Positions 21,836-29,845 of a DNA stretch of 47,929 bases are shown in pieces (position 1 is the first letter of the stretch; the number at the start of each line of letters is the position of its first letter). This DNA comes from Oscillospiraceae bacterium (GTDB lineage: Bacteria > Bacillota > Clostridia > Oscillospirales > Oscillospiraceae). The translations under genes were made by a program, and so were the position numbers. The notes beneath the pieces are model-generated. The model saw only the letters and a program-made list of their open reading frames with translations, was not told where the DNA came from and did not search any database. Location of the stretch: assembly GCA_017552325.1 (NCBI GenBank), contig JAFZQE010000075.1, positions 1 to 47,929 of the forward strand. Reading direction: 5' to 3'.

Positions 21836-23686
21836 TTATTCGATGACGTAGGGCACGGAGAAGACGTAGACGTTGCGGTAGGTCTCCATCTTCCGCATCA
21901 GACGGTGGGTCGTGCTGTTGTGCAGGATCTTGGCGAAGGACGAAGTCACCACCAGGCCGCCCATCATGACGATCAGCCGTTCATTCTCCAGGGTCTCGGC
22001 CTCCTGTTTGATATGCGCGAGCAGGATGTCGTTGGTGTTGCGCAGCGTCGTCACGTCATAGCGAAACTCGCATTTGACGCCCAGGGACTCGATCTCCTCC
22101 CGGATCTTCAGCGCCCGCTCCTCGGTGCTGCAGACGCTGTAGAGCTCCATGGATGTAAAGCCGCAGCTCAGCGCGCAGTTGAGGGTCTTGATGAAGGATT
22201 TGTTCAGCGACTGCACGGGGATGATGACGCGCGCGGTCTTGTCGCGGTTGATCTCCGCCAGGGCCTTTTCCACCGAGGAGATGGTCAGATCGGCGCTGAC
22301 CTTTTCATAGTGGCGCTTGATGCTGAGCATGATCAGGATGAACAGGGTGATCAGCAGCAGGGCGACCCAGGCGCCGCGCATGAACTTCATGATGACGATG
22401 ATGATCAGCACCGAGCCGGTCAGCACGCTGCCGAAGCCGTTGACCGCCGCCTTGAACTTCCAGTGCGGCCCCTTCTTTTTGCGCCAGTGCGTGAACATGC
22501 CGAACTGGCTCAGGAAGAAGGAGATGAACACGCCGCTGGCGTACAGCGGCAGCAGCAGATGCTGGCTGCCCCGGAAGACGAAGACGAGGATCGAGGCCAT
22601 CCCGAAGAGGAAGAGGATGCCGTTGGAAAAATTCAGCCTTGAGCCGCGGTTGACAAGCTGCTTGGGCAGATAGCCGTGCCCGGCGATCAGGCTCATCAGC
22701 AGCGGCAGATCCGCGAAGGCGGTGTTCGCCGCGAGGGACAGGATCACGACCGTCATGACCTGTGTGACGTAGAACATCGCGCTCCCCCGGCCGAATACGG
22801 CGGCGGCCAGCATGCTGACGGCCGTGGCGTCCTCGGCGGGCACGATCCTGTAGAGGGAGATCAGCAGACTGACGCCGAAGAAGATAATGCACACGAAGCT
22901 CGCCATCGCCAGCAGTACCTTTTTGGCATGCTTCGGCGCGGGCTCCTTGAAGTTGGGCACGCCGTTGGACACGGCCTCCACGCCGGTCAGCGCCGTGCAG
23001 CCGGAGGCGAAGGCCTTGAGGATGAGGATGATCATCGCATCGGTCGCAAGCTCGGCGGACTGGGCGCTCATCACCGCCTCCTCGGCGGGCGTGACCAGGC
23101 CAAGGCTGTATTTGACGACGCCGGTCACGATCATGCTGAGCATGGTCAGGATGAACAGATAGGTCGGCACGCCGAACATCACGGAGGAGTCGCGGATGCC
23201 GCGCAGGTTGCCCCAGGTCAGCAGGCAGATGATCGCAAAGGCGAGGAGCGCCTTGTAGGGCAGCATCGAGGGGAAGGCGGAGGTGATGGCTGCGGCGCCG
23301 GCGCAGGAGCTGACCGCCACGGTCAGGATGTAGTCCATGATCAGCGAGCCGCCCGCCACCAGGCCGACCTTTTCGCCCAGGTTGTCCGAGGCGACGATGT
23401 AGGCGCCGCCGCCCTCGGGATAGGCCTCGATGGTCTGCCGGTAGCAGAACACCAGGATGGCCAGCAGGCAGATGATCGCCGCGACAATCGGCAGAAAATA
23501 GCGAAAAGAGGCCATCGCGAGCGCCGGCACCAGCACCAGCAGGATCTCTTCTCCGGCGTAGCTGACCGAGGAGATCGCGTCGCTGGCAAAGATCGGGATG
23601 CCCCAGAGGACGTTGAATTTTTCCTCGCTCAGCTCGGTGTCCTCCAGACGCCGCCCGAGAAAGAAGGCCAGAATTTTATCTTTCAA
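21836..23686 (-). CDS. APC-superfamily permease, KimA/YdaO-like (probable K+ or amino-acid uptake)
   Basis: A 616-residue membrane protein with about twelve membrane helices up to roughly residue 450 and a soluble C-terminal domain of about 150 residues. The signature LWGIPIFASDAISSVSYAGE and EAYPEGGGAYIVASDNLG, with GCTALTGVEAVSNGVPNFKEP, fit the YdaO/KimA branch. KimA of Bacillus is a high-affinity proton-coupled K+ importer inhibited by c-di-AMP through its cytosolic domain. The C-terminal part here (ARVIIPVQSLNKSFIKTLNC) has the USP-like look of that domain. No ydaO-type c-di-AMP riboswitch fits in the short upstream gap to birA. Amino-acid transport remains an alternative. Confidence 0.8.
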   Translation of the reverse strand: MKDKILAFFLGRRLEDTELSEEKFNVLWGIPIFASDAISSVSYAGEEILLVLVPALAMASFRYFLPIVAAIICLLAILVFCYRQTIEAYPEGGGAYIVASDNLGEKVGLVAGGSLIMDYILTVAVSSCAGAAAITSAFPSMLPYKALLAFAIICLLTWGNLRGIRDSSVMFGVPTYLFILTMLSMIVTGVVKYSLGLVTPAEEAVMSAQSAELATDAMIILILKAFASGCTALTGVEAVSNGVPNFKEPAPKHAKKVLLAMASFVCIIFFGVSLLISLYRIVPAEDATAVSMLAAAVFGRGSAMFYVTQVMTVVILSLAANTAFADLPLLMSLIAGHGYLPKQLVNRGSRLNFSNGILFLFGMASILVFVFRGSQHLLLPLYASGVFISFFLSQFGMFTHWRKKKGPHWKFKAAVNGFGSVLTGSVLIIIVIMKFMRGAWVALLLITLFILIMLSIKRHYEKVSADLTISSVEKALAEINRDKTARVIIPVQSLNKSFIKTLNCALSCGFTSMELYSVCSTEERALKIREEIESLGVKCEFRYDVTTLRNTNDILLAHIKQEAETLENERLIVMMGGLVVTSSFAKILHNSTTHRLMRKMETYRNVYVFSVPYVIE

Positions 23687-23785
23687 AGCAGATATCCACC
23701 TCTCCGCTCATGAATGGATCCCGCCTCCGGCGGCGCGTTTGCCGTCGAAGAGCGCTTTTTCGGCAGTAGAGCGATCATAGCACAT

Positions 23786-24565
23786 CTATCGCGCGATTTC
23801 AATCTTTTTCCTGCGGATCCGCTCCCCGTCGTCGCGCAGCGATATCTCCCCGGAGCTCAGATCCTCGACGCTTCCGTCCGCCAGACGGACGCGCAGGGAA
23901 TAATCGTCGTTGATCCCGAGCACGAAGGCCGCTCTGCTCTCGCCGCCGCGCAGGAGCAGCACCCGCCGCCCCGTACTGACGCAGCGGGCGCGGTAGTCCG
24001 CCAGCAGCGCGGGATCGTCAAGCCGCGCGGCCGCAACGGCCGCCCTCAGCTCCTCATCCAGCGCCTCCGCGAGCGCGGGCAGCGGCGTCTCCCGGCCGGT
24101 CAGCTGCCGGACGGAGACCGCGATCTCCCGAAGCTCCGGCGGGAAGGCCGCGGTATTGACGTTGATGCCGATGCCGAGCACGACCCAGTGCGTCCCGCGG
24201 GCAAAAAAGCTCTCGCAGAGGATGCCGCAGAGCTTTTTCCCGCCGCAGAGCAGGTCGTTCGGCCATTTGACGCCGCAGCGCAGAGAGCAGACGCGCTCCA
24301 CAGCCTTTGATGCGGCCACGGCGGCCGCCGGGGTGAGGCGCAGGTCGCGCGCCGGATCCTCGCTCTGCCGGAGAAGCAGGGAGAAGTAGAGCCCGCCCTC
24401 GGGCGAAGAAAAGCTGCGGCCCAGGCGGCCGCGCCCGGCCGTCTGCCGCGCGGCCCAGAGCGCCGTCCCGTCCTCGGCGCCCTGGGCTGCCAGACGGCGC
24501 AGCGCCAGATTGGTCGAATCCGTTTCCTCCAGGAAAATCATGCGCTTTTTCTCTTCTCCGCTCAC
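23786..24565 (-). CDS. birA: Biotin--[acetyl-CoA-carboxylase] ligase, monofunctional
   Basis: BirA activates biotin with ATP and attaches it to carboxylase carrier domains. The 259-residue protein starts almost at the catalytic domain: FLEETDSTNLALRRL, then the biotinyl-AMP loop TAGRGRLGRSFSSPEGG, VKWPNDLLCGGKKLCGIL and VLGIGINVNTAAFP, plus the small C-terminal SH3-like domain (GRRVLLLRGGESRAAFVLG). The N-terminal HTH of bifunctional BirA is absent, so it should not act as a biotin repressor. GTG 24565 is favoured by GGGGGG at 7 nt; ATG 24541 is the alternative. Divergent from the aminotransferase gene. Confidence 0.94.
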   Translation of the reverse strand: MSGEEKKRMIFLEETDSTNLALRRLAAQGAEDGTALWAARQTAGRGRLGRSFSSPEGGLYFSLLLRQSEDPARDLRLTPAAAVAASKAVERVCSLRCGVKWPNDLLCGGKKLCGILCESFFARGTHWVVLGIGINVNTAAFPPELREIAVSVRQLTGRETPLPALAEALDEELRAAVAAARLDDPALLADYRARCVSTGRRVLLLRGGESRAAFVLGINDDYSLRVRLADGSVEDLSSGEISLRDDGERIRRKKIEIAR

Positions 24566-24641
24566 GGCGAATCCCCCCGTTTATCCCCGGAACAGGCGAT
24601 GCTCCGATAGAAATTAATCTGATAGTTTCCCAACAGATATC

Positions 24642-24670
24642 AGTATAACAGCTTTTTTCCTTTGGCGCAA
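24642..24670 (-). promoter_or_regulatory. Sigma-A promoter of birA
   Basis: On the minus strand, TTGCGC (24670-24665), 17-nt spacer, TATACT (24647-24642). Confidence 0.65.
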
Positions 24671-24677
24671 TCCGTGC

Positions 24678-24707
24678 TTGATTCAACCGCGTCCTGTGGT
24701 ATATAAT
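24678..24707 (+). promoter_or_regulatory. Sigma-A promoter of the aminotransferase
   Basis: TTGATT (24678-24683), 18-nt spacer, perfect TATAAT (24702-24707). The -35 boxes of the two divergent promoters are 7 nt apart. Confidence 0.7.
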
Positions 24708-24768
24708 AAGGTTTAGAGCCGCCGATCCCCGGCGCTCACCGGAAGATATGCCGAAAGGACGTGTTTTT

Positions 24769-25959
24769 TTGAAGTTTTCCTCCAAGATCGAAAAATGCGG
24801 GCAGTCCCCGATGCGCAAATTCGCTCCCTACGCGGACGCGGCCGCCGCGCGCGGTCTCCATATCTATCGGCTGAATATCGGCCAGCCGGACATCGCCACG
24901 CCGAAGGTCTATTTCGACACGCTGAAGAATTTCTCCCGTCCGGTGCTGTCCTATGCGCCGTCCACCGGCCTGCCGGAGATGCTCGACGCCGTCGTCGGCT
25001 ACTACGCGAGCTTCGGCGTCAGCCTCGAGCGCGGCGACATGCTGATTACCAACGGCGGCAGCGAGGCGCTGCAGATGCTGCTCTCCTGCATCCTCGACGA
25101 TGGCGACGAGATCGTCATCCCCGAGCCTTTCTATCCCAACTACGCCACGATGGTCAATCTCACCGGCGCCTCGGTGCACCCCCTGACCACCTGCCCGGAG
25201 GAGAATTACCATTACGCCGACCGGGCGCGCGTCGAGGCCTGCCTCACGCCGCGCACCCGCGCCATCATGATCACCAACCCCGGCAACCCCACCGGCGCCG
25301 TGCTGAAGCCCGAGGAGCTGAAGCTGATGCTGGACATCGCGAAGGAGAACGATCTCTACATCATCTGCGACGAGGTCTACCGCGAGTTCACCTACAACGG
25401 CGAGCCGCTGCTCAGCGCCCTGCAGTACGAGGGCTTTGAGGAGAATGTGATCGTCATCGACTCGGTGTCGAAGCGTTTCTCCGCCTGCGGCGCGCGCATC
25501 GGCATGCTGATCTCCCGCAACCGCGCGCTGATCGCCCATGCGCTCAAGTGGTGCCAGGCCCGTCTGAGCTCCACGATGGCCGACCAGCTCGCCTCCGCCG
25601 CGCTCTACAGCGTCGGGCCCGAGTACTTCGACGCGATGCGCAAGGAATACCGTCTGCGCCGCGACACGCTGCTGCGCAAGCTGCGCGAGATCCCCGGCGT
25701 CGTCTGCGCCGAGCCGAAGGGCGCCTTCTACGTGATGGCCGCCCTGCCGGTCGACGACGCGGAGAAGTTCCAGCACTGGCTGCTGACCGAGTTCGAGGAC
25801 CGGGGCGAGACGCTGATGTTCGCCTGCGGCGGCCCCTTCTACGCCACGCCGGGCCGCGGCCTCAATGAGGTGCGCATGGCCTACGTGCTCGAAGCGCCCC
25901 AGCTCGAGCGCGCGATGGAGCTTCTGGCGATCGCCATCGAGCGCTACAACAAGCGCTGA
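24769..25959 (+). CDS. PLP-dependent class I/II aminotransferase (aspartate aminotransferase-like)
   Basis: A 396-residue fold-type I aminotransferase. Visible features: YRLNIGQPDIATP, YAPSTGLPEMLDAV, GGSEALQML (phosphate/ring binding), NPGNPTGAVL, CDEVYREFTYNG and the PLP-lysine motif SVSKRFSACGARIG. The substrate is not determinable; aspartate or aromatic/branched 2-oxo acids are likely. The TTG at 24769 gives the family-like start MKFSSKIEK behind AAAGGAC; the ATG at 24748 adds seven residues and has CGGAAG only 3 nt away. It stands alone between a consensus promoter and a strong terminator. Confidence 0.9.
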   Translation: MKFSSKIEKCGQSPMRKFAPYADAAAARGLHIYRLNIGQPDIATPKVYFDTLKNFSRPVLSYAPSTGLPEMLDAVVGYYASFGVSLERGDMLITNGGSEALQMLLSCILDDGDEIVIPEPFYPNYATMVNLTGASVHPLTTCPEENYHYADRARVEACLTPRTRAIMITNPGNPTGAVLKPEELKLMLDIAKENDLYIICDEVYREFTYNGEPLLSALQYEGFEENVIVIDSVSKRFSACGARIGMLISRNRALIAHALKWCQARLSSTMADQLASAALYSVGPEYFDAMRKEYRLRRDTLLRKLREIPGVVCAEPKGAFYVMAALPVDDAEKFQHWLLTEFEDRGETLMFACGGPFYATPGRGLNEVRMAYVLEAPQLERAMELLAIAIERYNKR

Positions 25960-25974
25960 ACCGAATATAAAAAA

Positions 25975-26007
25975 CCGCCGGGATGCATGGCATCCCGGCG
26001 GCTTTTT
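25975..26007 (+). terminator. Intrinsic terminator of the aminotransferase
   Basis: A 12-bp perfect stem, CCGCCGGGATGC, ATG loop, right arm to 26001, then C and TTTTT. A-run before it, so it may also serve the convergent gene. Confidence 0.9.
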
Positions 26008-26022
26008 CTGTATTATTGCATG

Positions 26023-27132
26023 TCAGGCGGTCTTGCGGGGGCGAAGGATGCGGCCGAGCACGGCCAGCACCAGGCCCGCGCCGAAGACGATCAGGCTGAA
26101 ATAGAGATTGTAGTTGAGCACCGCGCCGCCCGCGTCGGCGATCAGCGTCTCCTCGCCGCAGATCAGCAGCCACAGCTCGGGGATGAAGCGCGCGATCAGC
26201 GTGACCAGCGTCAACAGCAGGCCGAGGGCCATCACGGTCCCGCCGATGTCGCCGATGCTGAGGCTGAAGCGCCCTCGGTTGGCGACGAAGATCAGAATAA
26301 TGAACAGCAGGGCGACGCCGAGCTCGGCGATCATGATCCCGGTGTCCAGGCCGTAGCGCAGGATCTTGGTCGCTTCCGGCGCCTCTTCCTTCAGCGTGTC
26401 GTAGTTGAAGAATTCCTCAAAGCCGTAGTCCGCGAACAGATCGTCGATGATCCTCACGTCGGAGTATCTGACGTTCAGCTCCTCTTTCTCGTAGATCTTC
26501 TGCATCTTGCTGCCCGTCAGCACCTCGTTCATCTCGTTGATGTCGAAGGCGTAACGCGCTTTTCCCTTGCTGATGTCCTTGACGAGGCTGGCCAGCTGTT
26601 CGGCAAAGAAGCCCTTGAACGGCTTGCTGTCCAGGATCTTGGCCACGCCCTCCTCGTCGAGTTTCGAGCCCGCTCTGCTCAGCTCGTCGGCCAGCATCTC
26701 CGCTGCCGTGCACTCGTCGTCGATGTCGTCAATGTAGGGATCGACGCGGATGTCTGCGACGGCGATTTTGTTCAGGACCTCCGTGAGGCCATCCCTGGTC
26801 AGGCTGCGCTTGGCCATGAGGCTGACGGCGGGCACCAGCAGGCTGAGGAAGAGGAAGACGCACAGAAGGCCGGCCAGAAATCTTCTGCCGCCGCCGACCG
26901 TTTTCACGCTGCGCTGCTTTGCCGGCTTTTCCGCGGGCGCGACGGGCTCGCGCCGGGCCTCGGCGGGCGGAACATAGGCAGGCTGGGCCGGACGGACCGG
27001 CTGGACGGGCGCTTCCTTCGGCTCCGGATCGGCGGGCTGCTCCCCGACAAAGGGGACAAGCCTGCTGCCGCAGAGATTGCAGAACTTGTCGCTATCCTCA
27101 AAGCGAACGCCGCAGGCGGGACAGATCATCAT
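26023..27132 (-). CDS. Zinc-ribbon membrane protein of unknown function
   Basis: A 369-residue protein. A double-CxxC zinc ribbon opens it (CPACGVRFEDSDKFCNLCG), followed by a Pro/Ala-rich linker to about residue 75, a first membrane helix (FLAGLLCVFLFLSLLVPAVSL), an outside-type domain of about 140 residues (GVAKILDSKPFKGFFAEQLA, VRIIDDLFADYGFEEFF) and three C-terminal helices ending RPRKTA. No family name is claimed. Such ribbon-TM proteins are common in Clostridia and may sense or scaffold. A good promoter lies at 27190-27218; the ribosome site is AAAGAAAGGATG. Convergent with the aminotransferase. Confidence 0.75.
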   Translation of the reverse strand: MMICPACGVRFEDSDKFCNLCGSRLVPFVGEQPADPEPKEAPVQPVRPAQPAYVPPAEARREPVAPAEKPAKQRSVKTVGGGRRFLAGLLCVFLFLSLLVPAVSLMAKRSLTRDGLTEVLNKIAVADIRVDPYIDDIDDECTAAEMLADELSRAGSKLDEEGVAKILDSKPFKGFFAEQLASLVKDISKGKARYAFDINEMNEVLTGSKMQKIYEKEELNVRYSDVRIIDDLFADYGFEEFFNYDTLKEEAPEATKILRYGLDTGIMIAELGVALLFIILIFVANRGRFSLSIGDIGGTVMALGLLLTLVTLIARFIPELWLLICGEETLIADAGGAVLNYNLYFSLIVFGAGLVLAVLGRILRPRKTA

Positions 27133-27189
27133 GTCGATTCATCCTTTCTTTCCGTGAAACGGTTGGTTTATTGTCCTTTACACTGGAAC

Positions 27190-27218
27190 AGCATAGCATA
27201 TTTTTCCCTGTTCGGCAA
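27190..27218 (-). promoter_or_regulatory. Promoter of the zinc-ribbon membrane protein
   Basis: On the minus strand, TTGCCG (27218-27213), 17-nt spacer, TATGCT (27195-27190). Confidence 0.6.
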
Positions 27219-27226
27219 GACCTCAT

Positions 27227-28612
27227 TCAGCCCGCCACCAGATTGTTGACCCATTTCCGGCTGCGCACGAGGAAGAAGCCCAGCACGCACTTGATCAGGT
27301 CGAGGGCGTTGACGGCGACGACCATCGGCAGGATCGGCAGCGCGGTCAGCCGCGACAGAACGAAGGCGACCGGCAGGCAGACGACCCAGACGAAGGCGCT
27401 GTCGAAGAGGAAGGTGATGATCGTCTTGCCGCCGCAACGCAGCGTGAAGTAGCAGGCGTTGGTGAAGCCGTTGAGCGGCATCATCGCGGCGCTGATCCAC
27501 AGCAGGCGCACGGCCAGGGCCTTGACCTCCGGCTCCGTGTTGTAGAGCTCAGGCAGCAGCGGCGCGACGAAGACCATCAGGACGCCCACCGCCGTGCACA
27601 GCGCCACCGCGAAGGCGATCAGCTTGCGGTCCTCGTCCACGGCGCGCTCCAGCTCGCCCGCGCCGAGCAGCTGCCCGATCATGATCGCCACGGTGCTGCC
27701 CATCGAGAAGAAAGCGCAGAAGAAGAGGTTGGAGGCCGTGCTGGAGATGTTCAGCGCGGAGACCACCTCGAGCCCGCGCAGGGAATAGCTCTGGTTGAGC
27801 GCGGTCATGCCCGCCGACCACAGCAGCTCGTTGAGCAGCAGCGGCGCGCCGGTGACGGCGATCTGCCGCAGCAGCCGCCCGGGCACGCGAAGCGAGCGCC
27901 AGGCGCCCTCGAGGAAGGGGAAGCGGGCGCGGTTCCTGCGCGTAAAGATAAAGATGATGCCGAGCTCCGTCAGGCGGGCGATCAGCGTGGCGAGGGCCGC
28001 GCCGGTGACGCCCATGGCCGGCAGGCCGAGCTTGCCGAAGATCAGGATATAGTTGAAGACCAGGTTGACGAAAACGGCGATGATGCCCGCCTTCATCGGC
28101 AGCAGGGTCTCGCCCGTCTCGCGCAGGGTGCTGGCATAGACCTGCTGCAGCGCGAAGGGCAGCATCTGCAGCATCATCACATGCAGATAGCCGAGGCCGC
28201 TGTCCATCGTCATCTGCAGGTCGAGCCCGGCCTCGCCCTCGTGCAGGAACAGCGCGATCAGGCTCCGGCCGCCGAGGAGCAGCACCAGCGAGAACGTGAT
28301 CCATGCTCCGAAGCCGACCCAGAGCTTGGCCCGGAAGGTGTGGCGCACGCCGTCGCCGTCGCCGCGGCCGAAGAACTGGGCCGTGAAGATGCCCGGCCCG
28401 GCCATGCCGCCGAAGAGGCACAGATTGTACACGAAGAGCAGCATGTTGACGATCGACACGCCGGACATCTGCTCCGTCCCGATCTGGCCGACCATGAGGT
28501 TGTCCAGCAGGGAGACAAAATTCGTGATCACGTTCTGGATCAGCACCGGCGTCATCACAGTCAGAACCCGGCGGTAGAAGTTCCGGTCGCCGATCAGGGA
28601 GTATCGTTTCAT
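27227..28612 (-). CDS. MATE family multidrug/metabolite exporter
   Basis: A 461-residue polytopic protein with the twelve helices expected of MATE transporters, which export organic cations in exchange for Na+ or H+. Typical sequences: VLIQNVITNFVSLLDNLMVG at the start of helix 1, SIVNMLLFVYNLCLFGGMAGPGI, RETGETLLPMKAGIIAVFVN, and the second-half counterpart WSAGMTALNQSYSLRG. ATG 28612 is chosen with GCGAGGTG upstream; the longer open frame passes through the promoter. The substrate is unknown. It is transcribed from its own promoter after the terminator of the small-gene operon. Confidence 0.9.
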   Translation of the reverse strand: MKRYSLIGDRNFYRRVLTVMTPVLIQNVITNFVSLLDNLMVGQIGTEQMSGVSIVNMLLFVYNLCLFGGMAGPGIFTAQFFGRGDGDGVRHTFRAKLWVGFGAWITFSLVLLLGGRSLIALFLHEGEAGLDLQMTMDSGLGYLHVMMLQMLPFALQQVYASTLRETGETLLPMKAGIIAVFVNLVFNYILIFGKLGLPAMGVTGAALATLIARLTELGIIFIFTRRNRARFPFLEGAWRSLRVPGRLLRQIAVTGAPLLLNELLWSAGMTALNQSYSLRGLEVVSALNISSTASNLFFCAFFSMGSTVAIMIGQLLGAGELERAVDEDRKLIAFAVALCTAVGVLMVFVAPLLPELYNTEPEVKALAVRLLWISAAMMPLNGFTNACYFTLRCGGKTIITFLFDSAFVWVVCLPVAFVLSRLTALPILPMVVAVNALDLIKCVLGFFLVRSRKWVNNLVAG

Positions 28613-28639
28613 AAGGCACCTCGCAGTGAGTTCCCGCCT

Positions 28640-28668
28640 ATCATATGCGAAACGCCGCGGAATTGCAA
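28640..28668 (-). promoter_or_regulatory. Sigma-A promoter of the MATE gene
   Basis: On the minus strand, TTGCAA (28668-28663), 17-nt spacer, TATGAT (28645-28640). Confidence 0.7.
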
Positions 28669-28702
28669 TCTTTATTTTCCCGCTCCGGTATGTTATGATA
28701 AA

Positions 28703-28722
28703 AGCCCGGATCGCTCCGGGCT
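28703..28722 (-). terminator. Intrinsic terminator of the three-gene small-protein operon
   Basis: On the minus strand, AGCCCGGA, loop GCGA, TCCGGGCT, then TTTATC. It lies after element S copy B, so the element would be inside the operon's 3' UTR. Confidence 0.75.
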
Positions 28723-28738
28723 TAACGGCTTGAAAAAC

Positions 28739-28915
28739 AGCCTCGCAGAGTTTTTCGCGTCGCAACGCGAAAAAAAATCATAATCTGTGTTTTGCGGGGG
28801 CGTGTACCTCGCAAAACACACTTTGCGCCCTGCCAGTGTGCGAGCGGAACGCGAGTGCATGCAGCAGGGCGAAATCCTCCTCACCGAAAAGCCCAGCGAA
28901 GCGGGTTTTCGGTGA
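28739..28915 (-). ncRNA. Candidate structured RNA or structured repeat, element S copy B
   Basis: About 177 nt, the reverse-strand relative of 11369-11536. On the minus strand: hairpin 1 TCACCGAAAA / TTTTCGGTGA (28915-28881; different sequence from copy A but same place), TGAGG, then a conserved GCACTCGC...GCTCGCACAC segment enclosed by an extra 8-bp stem CGCCCTGC / GCAGGGCG. Next come hairpin 2 GTGTTTTGC / GCAAAACAC with a 15-nt loop containing GGTACACGCCCCC, hairpin 3 TTTTTCGCGT-TGCG-ACGCGAAAAA, and the end CTCTGCGAGGCT. It follows the last gene of the small-protein operon and precedes its terminator. Confidence 0.45.
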
Positions 28916-28927
28916 CGCCTTGAGGCA

Positions 28928-29209
28928 TTACCCCAATATCAGCGCGCCGAGGACGAGCAGCCAGTCGCCGTCGCCGCTCTCGCGGTACAGAAGCCAGCAC
29001 AGCAGCAGCAGGATCAGATCCTCGGTCTCCAGCTCGCCCAGCAGCTTCGGCAGCAGCCGGAGCCCGGGCAGAGGCTCCGGCGCGGGCGGAGGCCCGGGGC
29101 GCGGCGTCTCCGGAGGCTGGGGAGTCGGAGGCGGCGGGGGCGCTTCTCTTCCTGATGGTGGTTCCACCCAGTCGAAGTGGCCGCTGTTGCCCTGATAGCG
29201 CTTAGGCAT
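28928..29209 (-). CDS. Small protein with Pro-rich stretch and hydrophobic C-terminus, unknown
   Basis: 93 residues, third gene of a translationally coupled trio. The N-terminus (MPKRYQGNSGHFDWVEPP) is followed by a Pro-rich region of about 30 residues with a PPPPP run, then a Leu-rich amphipathic/hydrophobic tail (ETEDLILLLLCWLLYRESGD, DWLLVLGALILG). The Leu-rich acid-spaced tail looks like small clostridial proteins of unknown role, possibly membrane-associated. Its start overlaps the previous gene by 8 nt. No named family is recognised; coding is supported by the coupling and the strand-consistent codon use. Confidence 0.65.
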   Translation of the reverse strand: MPKRYQGNSGHFDWVEPPSGREAPPPPPTPQPPETPRPGPPPAPEPLPGLRLLPKLLGELETEDLILLLLCWLLYRESGDGDWLLVLGALILG

Positions 29210-29525
29210 CGCCCGCTCCCCCCAGTCCGCCGAGCGCGCCCTTCGCCAGGCGCGCCATGCGCGTGATGCGCAGCGCCCGTTCCAGCTTGCGCTGCCGCCT
29301 GTCGCTCAGGTAGGGCTGCAGCGCCCGCAGCAGCGCCTGCGGATCGCCCGCGCCGCCCTCCGGTTTTGGCTGCGGCAGGCCGAGCTTTTCCGCGAAGCCC
29401 TTCGGCGGCGAGCCGGGCTTTTCATCGGGCGCGCCGCCCAGCAGGGACTGCGCCAGGCCCATGATCTGCGCCATCTGCGCCGGGTCGCCCAGCACCTCGC
29501 GGATCTGTCCCTCCAGCTCATCCAC
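29202..29525 (-). CDS. Small protein of unknown function (middle gene of coupled trio)
   Basis: 107 residues. The acidic, helical N-terminus (MDELEGQIREVLGDPAQMAQ, IMGLAQSLLGG) is followed by a flexible Pro/Gly/Lys linker and a basic helical C-terminus (LLRALQPYLSDRRQRKLERA, LRITRMARLAKGAL) ending Gly-rich. No catalytic motif. The basic helix could bind nucleic acid or membrane; this is inference. Both ends overlap their neighbours by 8 nt, so the three products are probably made in fixed ratio. I have an impression that similar proteins occur in other Oscillospirales, but cannot name them. Confidence 0.65.
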   Translation of the reverse strand: MDELEGQIREVLGDPAQMAQIMGLAQSLLGGAPDEKPGSPPKGFAEKLGLPQPKPEGGAGDPQALLRALQPYLSDRRQRKLERALRITRMARLAKGALGGLGGAGDA

Positions 29526-29772
29526 GGCGCTTCTCCCCCAGCAGCTTCTGCAGCTCGGCGCTCAGGCGCTTTCCCTCCTCCGTGGCCAGCAGGCGGCCCG
29601 CCAGGTCGCGCAGCGCCGCCGCGTCCCCGTTCCGGAACGCCTCGGCCATGGCCTGCGCCTCCGGCGTCTGCCCGAGCTTCCGCCCGTCGGCGGAGGAAGC
29701 CAGCGTATTCAGCTTCTTCGCCTGTCCGCGCTTTTTCAGCTCTTCCCCGATTTTTTCAAGATCCTGCATCAT
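29518..29772 (-). CDS. Small helical protein of unknown function (first gene of coupled trio)
   Basis: 84 residues, predicted all-helical and charged: MMQDLEKIGEELKKRGQAKK, LNTLASSADGRKLGQTPEAQ, AMAEAFRNGDAAALRDLAGR and a Lys/Arg-rich end. No signal peptide, membrane helix or known motif. ATG 29772 has GGGAGG 5 nt upstream; the adjacent ATG 29769 is an equal alternative. It heads the operon 29772-28928, divergent from the phosphoesterase gene with 73 nt between the starts. Confidence 0.65.
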   Translation of the reverse strand: MMQDLEKIGEELKKRGQAKKLNTLASSADGRKLGQTPEAQAMAEAFRNGDAAALRDLAGRLLATEEGKRLSAELQKLLGEKRRG

Positions 29773-29845
29773 GACCGCCTCCCTCGTTCCATTCTATTCG
29801 GCCCGGGCGGCGGCGATACCAATTCTTTCGACAGGAGGTCCCCCG

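Larger units (their letters stand above)
28613..28927. other. 315-bp gene-free interval between two minus-strand genes
   Basis: It contains, from left to right, the MATE promoter (28640-28668), a terminator hairpin (28703-28722) and the structured element S copy B (28739-28915). The non-element part shows no further open frame with a ribosome site. Confidence 0.8.

Noticed and set aside
23687-23785. c-di-AMP (ydaO) riboswitch upstream of the KimA-like permease
   Set aside because: Only about 100 nt are available and none of the conserved core or pseudoknot-like pairings was seen.
24566-24768. Biotin operator for BirA in the birA upstream region
   Set aside because: The protein lacks the N-terminal HTH and no long TTAAC-type inverted repeat is present.
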